A DNA stretch of 5,554 nt. Source: Alphaproteobacteria bacterium. GTDB taxonomy: Bacteria; Pseudomonadota; Alphaproteobacteria; Caulobacterales; Parvularculaceae. Location of the stretch: NCBI GenBank assembly GCA_030428745.1, contig JAUIEG010000207.1, positions 1 to 5,554 on the forward strand, written 5' to 3'. The notes under the pieces were generated by a model, which was given only the letters and a program-made list of their open reading frames with translations, did not search any database and had not been told where the DNA came from. Made by a program: the position numbers and the translations under genes. Position 1 is the stretch's first letter. Each line of letters starts with the position of its first letter. Of the stretch, positions 1 through 5,199 are shown in pieces.

Positions 1-146
1 GCAAGGGCGAGAAGGTGAAAATCGAGCGCAATGTGACTGGGAATGATGATGGGGCTCAGCCACATAGCGACAGCGGCGATAACGAAAGGCGCAAGCCCGT
101 AAAAACCAAGCCGCGTCATTTCCGCTTTTTGTTTGCTTTTGGCCAT
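1..146 (-). CDS. N-terminal part of small membrane protein, probably DUF3429 family (partial)
   Basis: The first 48 codons of a gene that runs off the left edge. The start is ATG at 146-144. It is preceded by a strong purine-rich ribosome binding site (GGAGG, 7 nt before the ATG), which favours it over the internal Met10. The visible protein begins with a short basic segment (Lys3, Lys5, Lys7, Arg12). A hydrophobic membrane segment follows at about residues 13-35, containing LGFYGLAPF and AMWLSP. A leucine-rich stretch at about 39-48 may start a second helix. The pattern of a Gly-x-x-Gly-x-x-Pro-Phe first helix resembles the N-terminus of DUF3429 proteins, which are short inner-membrane proteins of unknown function. 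It lies 50 bp downstream of the TIGR02186-family gene, so it is probably the third gene of the transporter operon. The family call rests on 48 residues recalled from memory and is tentative; that it is a membrane protein is safer. Confidence 0.6.
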   Translation of the reverse strand, partial: MAKSKQKAEMTRLGFYGLAPFVIAAVAMWLSPIIIPSHIALDFHLLAL

Positions 147-154
147 ACCGCCCC

Positions 155-181
155 CTCCCGAACGCTACCCGTCATCGGGAG
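155..181 (-). promoter_or_regulatory. Inverted repeat covering the Shine-Dalgarno of the DUF3429-like gene
   Basis: A perfect 7-bp inverted repeat, arms CTCCCGA (155-161) and TCGGGAG (175-181), with a 13-nt loop. In the mRNA (minus strand) the downstream arm supplies the GGGAG at the upstream edge of the ribosome binding site of the gene starting at 146. Folding could partly mask that site or stabilise an intercistronic mRNA end. No run of T follows, so it is not a convincing intrinsic terminator. The regulatory role is inferred. Confidence 0.35.
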
Positions 182-196
182 AATAGACCAAAAATC

Positions 197-940
197 CTAT
201 TTGCGGAATGCGAGGCTCGCGACCCAGCCGGCGATCAGCGACAGCGCAACGCAGAAAATCCCGTAGGAGACGGGCCGTTGATGGGCGAAATCGTAAATGC
301 GGCGCTCGAGCCCCACGCGATTGACCGCCAGCGCCGCGGCGTCGGAACCGATCAGTTCGCCATTGCGGAAAAGATACACAGCGACCTCATATTCGCCCAC
401 GGGGGTGTTGGTGGGAAGGCGCGCCGTAATGGTGAACAGCGCGCCTTTTTTGAACTCGATGCCCCCGACATGGCTGCGATAGAGCCCGAGCGCTTCAGCC
501 TCGCTGAGGAAAGCGCTGCGATAAAGGCCGGCGTTCTCTGCGTCTGCAGTTGTGTGCGCCCCGATGGCGATGTCGAGATAGTCCGCATCGAGACGATGCT
601 GGTCCTGCAACGGCAGTGGCGCGATATCGTCAATCGGCCGGGTCGCATAGGTGAGGTAAAGTCCCGGCGCGCTTTCAATGAGATGCGCGGGGCCGGGCGT
701 CCAGATGAGATTGTTCTTTTCCATCTGGCGCACTTGAAATCGCGCTTCCGGCCCCTTGATCACGGAAATGATGTCAACGGACGCGGGGTCGTCCAGCCCT
801 GTAACCGCGCCGAACAAGATGAGGCGCGCGCCGGCGAAGCCCGTGTCCACTTCGACCCGGTCGTTGGTCAGCGCTATTTCGATATTCGCCGCCTGCGCAG
901 GCGCGATGATCAAAGTGAGTGCGAGGAAGAAAATTCTCAT
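197..940 (-). CDS. TIGR02186 family protein (alphaproteobacterial conserved membrane-anchored protein)
   Basis: A 247-residue protein. Residues 1-17 form a signal peptide (MRIFF, hydrophobic core, then APAQA with likely cleavage before Ala18-Asn19). A periplasmic domain of about 200 residues follows. One C-terminal membrane helix spans about residues 225-244, ending in a basic FRK tail. The organisation and segments such as YLDIAIGAHT (121-130), GLYRSAFLS (138-146) and FKKGALFTITARLP (163-176) fit the TIGR02186 / Alph_Pro_TM family, whose function is unknown. From memory, family members are commonly encoded beside TauE/SafE transporters, as here. I place the start at ATG 940-938, not at the longer in-frame start at 1006. 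The former begins exactly at the signal peptide and overlaps the transporter stop as ATGA, implying translational coupling. The upstream ribosome site is weak, consistent with coupling. An accessory role for the transporter is inferred. Confidence 0.85.
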   Translation of the reverse strand: MRIFFLALTLIIAPAQAANIEIALTNDRVEVDTGFAGARLILFGAVTGLDDPASVDIISVIKGPEARFQVRQMEKNNLIWTPGPAHLIESAPGLYLTYATRPIDDIAPLPLQDQHRLDADYLDIAIGAHTTADAENAGLYRSAFLSEAEALGLYRSHVGGIEFKKGALFTITARLPTNTPVGEYEVAVYLFRNGELIGSDAAALAVNRVGLERRIYDFAHQRPVSYGIFCVALSLIAGWVASLAFRK

Positions 941-1854
941 CGCACGCCATCCACAATAAAAAATGAGGCTGGCGGCAGCGCAAGGTCGATCAATAGGCGG
1001 GCGCATACGCCGAGCACCAACAGCGCGAGAAGGGCGCGCAGATGTTCGGCCTTAAGCCTGACGCCGACGCGCACGCCCAGCTGTGCGCCGACGACCCCGC
1101 CGCTGAGCAACAAAAGCGCCAGCGCAATGTCCACGGTCTGGTTGGCGGCGGCGTGGAGGATCGTCGTGATGGCGGTGACGAAAATGATCTGGAACAGCGA
1201 TGTGCCGACGACCACATTGGTGGGCATGTTGAGGATATACAGCATCGCCGGGACCATGATGAAGCCGCCGCCGACGCCCAGCATCGAGGCGAGAATGCCT
1301 ACGAGAAAGCCAAGTGTGATCGGCGCAATAGGGCTTATGTAAAGTGCAGAGGCCCGAAACCGCATGGCGAAGGGAAGCGCCGCCAGCCAGGCGGGACTGC
1401 GGCGCTTTCGGGCCTGCCGCTTTTTGTCTTCCGGTGAGCGCAAAAGCGTGCGGATGCTCTCCCACAACATCAGCCCGCCAATGAGGCCTAGAAAAATCAC
1501 ATAGGAAACCGAGATCAGCGTATCGATCTGGCCGGTCTCGATAAGCATGCGGAAAATGAGAACGCCGATCACCGAGCCGGCCGCCCCGCCAGCGACGAGA
1601 AATCCGCCCATCTGAAAGTCGACGGTTTTGCGTTTGAGATGGGCGAGCGCGCCGGAAACGGAGGAGGCGACGATCTGTGAGGATTCGGTCCCGACGGCGA
1701 CGGCGGGCGGGATGCCGTAAAAGATCAGGAGCGGCGTCATTAAAAAACCGCCGCCGACGCCGAACATGCCGGATAGAAAGCCGACGGCCGCGCCCATGGT
1801 GATAACCACAAACGGATCGACCGGCATCTCCGCAATGGGGAGATAAAGCTGCAT
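937..1854 (-). CDS. TSUP family transporter (sulfite exporter TauE/SafE family)
   Basis: A 305-residue polytopic inner-membrane protein of the TSUP (TauE/SafE) family. Members move small, often sulfur-containing, anions. The substrate cannot be read here. The internal duplication typical of the family is plain: GMFGVGGGFLMTP (29-41) and SMLGVGGGFIMVP (190-202), each followed by a P-x-x-V-x-V-G-T segment (about 50-56 and 211-218) and a second serine- or phenylalanine-rich helix. The halves are separated by a strongly basic loop (about 139-166; KKRQARKRR at 144-152), likely cytoplasmic. Length is normal to slightly long for the family. The start ATG 1854-1852 has no strong ribosome binding site, but the N-terminus MQLYLPIAEM resembles alphaproteobacterial relatives as I remember them. 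Met10 is the alternative start. The gene overlaps the next one by 4 bp (ATGA) and appears to be the first gene of the operon. Confidence 0.92.
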   Translation of the reverse strand: MQLYLPIAEMPVDPFVVITMGAAVGFLSGMFGVGGGFLMTPLLIFYGIPPAVAVGTESSQIVASSVSGALAHLKRKTVDFQMGGFLVAGGAAGSVIGVLIFRMLIETGQIDTLISVSYVIFLGLIGGLMLWESIRTLLRSPEDKKRQARKRRSPAWLAALPFAMRFRASALYISPIAPITLGFLVGILASMLGVGGGFIMVPAMLYILNMPTNVVVGTSLFQIIFVTAITTILHAAANQTVDIALALLLLSGGVVGAQLGVRVGVRLKAEHLRALLALLVLGVCARLLIDLALPPASFFIVDGVR

Positions 1855-1935
1855 GGGAAGCTGGCGAACCCCTGAAACGCGATGCGGCGCAGGCGTTGAT
1901 TATGGTTTTTCGTCGACGCCCGCGCGAATGTAGGG

Positions 1936-1965
1936 GTTATAAGCGCGGCCGCGGCCGTGAAACAA
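1936..1965 (-). promoter_or_regulatory. Candidate sigma70 promoter for the transporter operon
   Basis: On the minus strand a TATAAC -10 (1941-1936) lies 18 bp downstream of a TTGTTT -35 (1965-1960). The -10 matches the consensus at 5 of 6 positions; the -35 keeps only the TTG. It would start a transcript about 75 bp before the transporter ATG. It lies in the only gap upstream of the three-gene block, where a promoter is expected. The spacer contains a 12-bp palindrome, listed separately. Called by eye only. Confidence 0.45.
1946..1957. repeat. 12-bp perfect palindrome in the promoter spacer
   Basis: CGGCCGCGGCCG is self-complementary and falls exactly between the candidate -35 and -10 of the transporter operon, the classic place for a repressor operator. 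In a GC-rich genome such a string can also occur by chance, and no known regulator motif is recognised. Confidence 0.35.
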
Positions 1966-1976
1966 GCAAAGGCGAA

Positions 1977-1990
1977 GCCGCCATTGCGGC
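1977..1990 (-). terminator. Weak hairpin just after the podJ-like stop codon
   Basis: Arms GCCGC and GCGGC, each 5 bp, enclose a 4-nt loop and begin 4 nt after the TAA stop (1996-1994). The sequence downstream on the minus strand is only moderately T-rich, so this is at best a weak terminator or mRNA-end hairpin. A T-run (GTTTT) follows on the opposite strand, but no plus-strand gene ends here. Confidence 0.25.
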
Positions 1991-1993
1991 GTT

Positions 1994-4903
1994 TTAGCCG
2001 GCGGCGTTCAGATTAGCGCTTTGGTCGGCTTGCTCGGCGGTCCAGGCCGCGACATCGGCGTCAATTCCCGACCGTGTCTCCGGGGAAAGCGCCACGGCGA
2101 CGCCGGCGGCAAGTGGTTGCGCCTGTGTGTCCCCATTCCGCGCTGCGAGCGAATACCAGTAATAGGCCTTCGCCGCATCCTGAACGGACGAGCCGCCGTC
2201 GTCGCTCGGGTGATAAATCGCGCCGAGATTGTATTGGGAATCAACAAGGCCGAAATTCGCCGCCTTTTCGAACCAGGCGATGGCTTCCTGGCTGTCGGCG
2301 GGGCCGCCGTCGCCACGGGCCGTCATCACGCCGATGCGGTGCATCGCGAGCACGTTGCCGCCATTGGCGGCGCGCCGGAACCATACGCGGGCCTGACCGA
2401 GATCCTGCTCAACGCCCTGGCCGGTTTTATAAAGCTCGCCAAGCTGAAGCTGCGCCGGGGGGTAGCCGAGAGCGGCGGCGTCCTGAAGATTGGCGATGGC
2501 GGCCTTGGCGCCCGTTTCGTTCGTTGCGGCTGCGAGCGCGTCCATGCTCTCAATATAAAGCGCTTGCGGATCGGTTGCGGGCGCGGCGGGCACGGAGGGA
2601 AGGGCGGACGCCTCTTCGTCAGGCGCAGCTGCGGCAGGTTCAGTTTGTTCTATCGCCGGCTTCGTCGCCGGCGCGGCTCCAGTGTCGGGTTTGAACACGA
2701 AGTCTTTCACGAGATAAACGAGCGCGGCGACCGCAAGCAGAATGGCGACGCCGAGCGCAATCGTGAGCGGTTTCGCCGAATTTGTGGATTTCAGGGTCTC
2801 AAGAGCGGCCCGGTCGCCATTGCCGCGGCGGTCTTCCTGATCTTCTCCGTCAAATGACGACGCTTCGGGCTGCGGCGCAGGGGCGCTGTCATCCACATCG
2901 TCGTCTTTCTTCCGGCCGAGCCGCGCCTTGGCGGAGGCGAGCGCTGCAGCAAACTTGCCGAACCGCCCGGGCGTCTCTTCTTCTTCCGGCGCAGCGTCGC
3001 CCTCCCCAAAGGCGAGCGGCTCGGCGGCGTCATCAGCCTGCGGCGCCGGCGCCGTCTGCGCTTCGGCCTCAGTGTCATCATAAGAAGCCATATCCGTCTC
3101 GCCGCTGCTTTCAGCAGCGCGTTTCTGGCGTGCGCGGGCGGCGAGAATGGCGCGTTGTTTTGCTGTCAGCTGGCTGCGGCGCGGCCGGCCGTCTTCGCCG
3201 CCGCGGGCGGCGGCTTCGCGGGCGCGCCGACGGGCGGCCTGGAGCATATCTTCTTTGGGGGCGGGCGCAGCGGGCGCTTCGTCTTCCGCCGCATCCGTGT
3301 CGATGTCCATTGCGGCTGAGAGGGAGGCCGTGTTGGGCGCCTGCTCGTCATCCTCATCTTCGCTGTCGTCAGACGCAGTGGGCGTTTCCATTTCTGCGGC
3401 GCCGAGCTCATCGTCATCGTCTTCATCATCGGCGAGCCCTTCGCCAGTGAGCGCGTTTCTGACTTCGGCGAGAAGCGATTCTGCGTCGCTCATCGCGTCG
3501 TCAGCGTCATCTTCATCCACAGCGGCGCTGATGGTGATGTCTTCATCGCCTTCATCCTGTGCGCCGCCATCTTGTGTGTCGTCGTCAATCTGGAAACTGA
3601 AATCGTCGGCGGGCTCGTCATCGGCCTCCGCTTCAAGCGGTTCTTCAGTATCGGCTGTTGCGTCGGCCTCATCGGCGAAGGCGAAAGGGTCTTCCTCGGC
3701 GCCGTTATCTTCCGCCTCCATGGCGGCGACGGCTTCCTCGATTTCGTCGACGACCTCGTCGAGGTCGTCGCTGTCGCTGACGACGGGTTCCGGTTCGGTT
3801 TGCGGTGCGGCCGCTGGCTCCGCAGCTTCTACCGCCGCGGGCGCATCCGGCGCCGGTTCTGCAGCTTCCTCAGCTGCAGGTGCGTCGGTTACTGTTTCCT
3901 CGCGGCCAAGTGTTTCAAAGCGAGAGTTGATCTCTTCCAGCGAGCGCTGCAGCGCTTCGAGTTTGCCTTCTGTTTCCGAACGCGCGGCGGCGAGAATGGC
4001 TTCCACATCGGGGCCGCCGCTCTTTTCCTCGGCCTCAAGCTGCGTGCGCACTTCCGCAATGGTGTCCGTGACTTTCTGAACGCCGTCGGCGCTGCGTTTT
4101 TCCGCAGCTTCGATCTGGCCGGACAGTTTTGTAATCGTCCCTTCAAGAGCGCGGATCTGGTCGCCGCCGCGTTTAATCTCGTCCCCGAGAACGCGCAGCC
4201 TGGCGCCGGTGCGTTCCACAAATTCCGGATCGGAGGATGTGGCCGCTTCGGTTTTCAGCGCGGCGGCCTCTTCCGCGATGCGCTCGGCTTTCGCGACCCG
4301 GTCGGCGAGATCTTCGATGGCCGATTTCAGGGAGCCAAGCTCCGCCGGCTCGCCGGCTGCGCCATCCCCGACGCGGTCGATCCGTTCGGCAAATTCTTGA
4401 AGCTGGGCCTCGGCGGAATCAAGCCGGGTGAGCGTAGTGCGCTGCGCATTGTTGAACTGAACCGCCACTTGCGCGAGGGCTTTTTCGAGCGCTTTCAGGG
4501 CTTCGATACGGCCGCGGTCGCCGCCAGCGCGTTCGAGCTTTTCGACCCGCTGGAGGACGTCTTCATAAGATCCTTCGGCAGGCTTCACCCGCTCGAGGCG
4601 CTGCATGCGTTCGACGAAGCCGCCCATATTGCGGCTGAGATCAGCGACGGCCGCGGCGTTTTTCGATTCCGCGTCGACAACGCGATTGCGCAAATGTTCA
4701 ATGGCCGTGACGATGTCGCGAAGCTTTAACCCCTCGACTTCGCCATCGGAAAAGGCGCTTTCACCGCCGCCCTCGGCCTGGCTGTAGATCATCTGATTCA
4801 GCCATTCGCCCACCGTCATGCCTTTGCGCCGCGCGGCTTCCTTTGCGGTCTCGCGCGCATCGCGCTCAATGCCTTTGACGCTCCAGGGCGCGTTCGATTT
4901 CAT
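1994..4903 (-). CDS. PodJ-like cell-polarity scaffold protein with Sel1 repeats
   Basis: A 969-residue protein resembling PodJ, the Caulobacter polar scaffold that recruits the PleC kinase and pilus/holdfast factors. Order: residues 6-40, conserved N-terminal motif (PWSVKGIERDARETAK and GMTVGEWLNQMI), typical of PodJ-like proteins; about 55-335, long charged heptad-like coiled coil; about 335-550, acidic Ala/Pro-rich disorder with runs such as DDEDDDDE (492-499); 551-600, Arg-rich island opening with MLQAARRRAREAA; about 605-645, acidic again; 646-666, a second basic stretch; 712-732, single membrane helix; about 733-780, Pro/Ala linker; about 800-925, at least three Sel1-type repeats (815-850, 851-886, 887-925). 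The N-terminus should be cytoplasmic and the Sel1 part periplasmic. Unlike Caulobacter PodJ, nothing follows that resembles a peptidoglycan-binding domain. I chose ATG 4903 (GGTGGA upstream, 6 nt away) over GTG 4945, which lacks a ribosome site. The call means homolog, not proven ortholog, so no symbol is given. Confidence 0.85.
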   Translation of the reverse strand: MKSNAPWSVKGIERDARETAKEAARRKGMTVGEWLNQMIYSQAEGGGESAFSDGEVEGLKLRDIVTAIEHLRNRVVDAESKNAAAVADLSRNMGGFVERMQRLERVKPAEGSYEDVLQRVEKLERAGGDRGRIEALKALEKALAQVAVQFNNAQRTTLTRLDSAEAQLQEFAERIDRVGDGAAGEPAELGSLKSAIEDLADRVAKAERIAEEAAALKTEAATSSDPEFVERTGARLRVLGDEIKRGGDQIRALEGTITKLSGQIEAAEKRSADGVQKVTDTIAEVRTQLEAEEKSGGPDVEAILAAARSETEGKLEALQRSLEEINSRFETLGREETVTDAPAAEEAAEPAPDAPAAVEAAEPAAAPQTEPEPVVSDSDDLDEVVDEIEEAVAAMEAEDNGAEEDPFAFADEADATADTEEPLEAEADDEPADDFSFQIDDDTQDGGAQDEGDEDITISAAVDEDDADDAMSDAESLLAEVRNALTGEGLADDEDDDDELGAAEMETPTASDDSEDEDDEQAPNTASLSAAMDIDTDAAEDEAPAAPAPKEDMLQAARRRAREAAARGGEDGRPRRSQLTAKQRAILAARARQKRAAESSGETDMASYDDTEAEAQTAPAPQADDAAEPLAFGEGDAAPEEEETPGRFGKFAAALASAKARLGRKKDDDVDDSAPAPQPEASSFDGEDQEDRRGNGDRAALETLKSTNSAKPLTIALGVAILLAVAALVYLVKDFVFKPDTGAAPATKPAIEQTEPAAAAPDEEASALPSVPAAPATDPQALYIESMDALAAATNETGAKAAIANLQDAAALGYPPAQLQLGELYKTGQGVEQDLGQARVWFRRAANGGNVLAMHRIGVMTARGDGGPADSQEAIAWFEKAANFGLVDSQYNLGAIYHPSDDGGSSVQDAAKAYYWYSLAARNGDTQAQPLAAGVAVALSPETRSGIDADVAAWTAEQADQSANLNAAG
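2129..2461 (-). other. Sel1-like repeat region (periplasmic) of the PodJ-like protein
   Basis: Residues 815-925 hold three consecutive repeats of 36, 36 and 39 residues. Each has the Sel1 pattern A-x-x-x-L-G-x-x-Y ... A-x-x-W-F/Y-x-x-A-A-x-x-G. Examples are LQLGELYKTGQGVEQD, ARVWFRRAANGG, AIAWFEKAANFG, YNLGAIY and AYYWYSLAARNG. The third repeat carries an extra insert (HPSDDGGSSVQ). A degenerate half repeat precedes them (AIANLQDAAALG). Sel1 repeats are helical protein-interaction solenoids. Confidence 0.85.
2708..2770 (-). other. Single transmembrane helix of the PodJ-like protein
   Basis: Residues 712-732 form an uninterrupted hydrophobic stretch (LTIALGVAILLAVAALVYLV), preceded by Lys711 and followed by Lys733. 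It divides the acidic and coiled-coil cytoplasmic part from the Sel1 periplasmic part, as in PodJ. Confidence 0.9.
3104..3253 (-). other. Arginine-rich island inside the acidic domain of the PodJ-like protein
   Basis: Residues 551-600 are strongly basic (Arg558-560, 562, 567, 573, 575, 576; Lys582; Arg584, 590, 592; Lys594; Arg595), with Glu/Asp-rich disorder on both sides. The opening MLQAARRRAREAA resembles the short 'AAARRAAQ' motif that I recall as shared by alphaproteobacterial PodJ/Sel1 proteins, so it is probably a conserved interaction helix and not random drift. Confidence 0.6.
3254..3901 (-). other. Acidic low-complexity domain of the PodJ-like protein
   Basis: Residues 335-550 are dominated by Asp, Glu, Ala, Pro and Ser with few hydrophobics, predicting a disordered and highly negative segment. 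The coding DNA is accordingly repetitive (GAY/GAR codons; on the plus strand, tcg/tca/tct triplets), which produces a long spurious poly-serine frame on the other strand. Acidic/proline-rich disorder is also seen in PodJ and other polar scaffold proteins. Confidence 0.75.
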
Positions 4904-4999
4904 TGGTTGTCCACCGTCGTTCGTTGGGGCGTTTCCCCGTCCCACCCGGCTGAAAAAGCGCGAGACACTCGCCCCGGTCTCAAGCCGAACAGGTCACCG

Positions 5000-5032
5000 T
5001 TAAGGTGCTTCGCGGCACCCGCAAAGCCTTAA
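5000..5032. repeat. TTAAGG/CCTTAA inverted repeat with an inner hairpin, in the podJ-like leader
   Basis: Outer arms TTAAGG (5000-5005) and CCTTAA (5027-5032) are perfect inverted copies separated by 21 bp. Overlapping the left arm is a short hairpin: GGTGC (5004-5008), a 6-nt loop, then GCACC (5015-5019). The TTAA cores may be extra CtrA half-sites, or the region may fold in the 5' leader of the podJ-like mRNA. The structure is visible; its role is not. Confidence 0.4.
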
Positions 5033-5056
5033 TGGGACAGGAAAAAGCACCAATTC

Positions 5057-5071
5057 TTAATGAAAGGTTAA
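5057..5071 (-). promoter_or_regulatory. CtrA box (TTAA-N7-TTAA) upstream of the podJ-like gene
   Basis: Read on the minus strand the site is TTAACCTTTCATTAA, a perfect match to the CtrA consensus TTAA-N7-TTAA, with CC after the first TTAA as in many strong sites. It lies about 155 bp before the chosen ATG, in the 281-bp gap preceding the podJ-like gene. CtrA is the response regulator that controls cell-cycle and polarity genes in many Alphaproteobacteria, and Caulobacter podJ is itself under the CtrA/GcrA/DnaA network. Whether CtrA activates or represses here cannot be told: I see no clear sigma70 -10/-35 pair to place it against. Confidence 0.75.
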
Positions 5072-5075
5072 AGCT

Positions 5076-5080
5076 GATTC
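5076..5080. promoter_or_regulatory. GANTC (CcrM methylation) site beside the CtrA box
   Basis: GATTC, 4 bp from the CtrA box, is the only GANTC I find in the 281-bp gap. CcrM methylates GANTC, and GcrA acts at methylated GANTC promoters, including that of podJ in Caulobacter. One site in a gap of this length is also expected by chance, so the placement next to the CtrA box is the informative part. Confidence 0.45.
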
Positions 5081-5130
5081 GCTGCGTTTCGGGGGCGGAA
5101 ATGGCCGACAGTGGAAAACCGGCGCCAGCA

Positions 5131-5154
5131 TGTCGAACGACGAGTGTTGAACGA
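5131..5154. repeat. Pair of 10-bp direct repeats
   Basis: TGTCGAACGA (5131-5140) and TGTTGAACGA (5145-5154) match at 9 of 10 positions with a 14-bp period. They lie between the kinase stop and the CtrA box. They could be a binding site for a regulator acting on one face of the helix, or a chance repeat. No known motif is recognised. Confidence 0.3.
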
Positions 5155-5173
5155 TGGTCGCCGGACTGCGGCA

Positions 5174-5199
5174 AGGCGGCGGCTTCAGGCGGCGGCTTC
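5174..5199. repeat. 13-bp tandem duplication across the kinase stop codon
   Basis: AGGCGGCGGCTTC occurs twice without a gap (5174-5186 and 5187-5199). The receiver gene's TGA stop (5187-5185) spans the junction between the copies. Because 13 is not a multiple of 3, gain or loss of one copy would shift the reading frame at the C-terminus. Confidence 0.7.

Noticed and set aside
941..1006. Longer start at 1006 for the TIGR02186 protein
   Set aside because: It would put 22 non-hydrophobic residues before an obvious signal peptide and lengthen the overlap with the transporter. The ATGA start at 940 is a better fit.
278..1342. 354-codon plus-strand open frame opposite the TIGR02186 and transporter genes
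   Set aside because: It is the antisense of two genes with recognisable families, a signal peptide and membrane helices. Its own translation is Arg-rich, has no recognisable domain, and spans the junction of both genes. It is a high-GC shadow frame.
2021..2857. 278-codon plus-strand frame opposite the Sel1 and membrane region
   Set aside because: The opposite strand carries clear Sel1 repeats and a membrane helix. This frame is Arg/Gly-rich without a recognisable family.
3400..3800. Triplet-repeat-like DNA (tcg/tca/tct runs), considered as a microsatellite
   Set aside because: It is irregular and fully explained by Asp/Glu codons in the acidic domain. No uniform repeat unit persists.
3147..4079. 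310-codon plus-strand frame rich in serine
   Set aside because: The poly-Ser/Ala run is the mirror of the Asp/Glu codons in the acidic domain of the PodJ-like protein.
3572..4729. 385-codon plus-strand frame
   Set aside because: It lies opposite the coiled coil of the PodJ-like protein, with no domain, no membrane logic and no ribosome site seen. The minus-strand protein is clearly the real one.
4904..4945. GTG start at 4945 for the PodJ-like protein (14 extra residues)
   Set aside because: There is no Shine-Dalgarno before it, and the extra residues are not PodJ-like. ATG 4903 has GGTGGA at a good distance and begins right before the conserved N-terminal motif.
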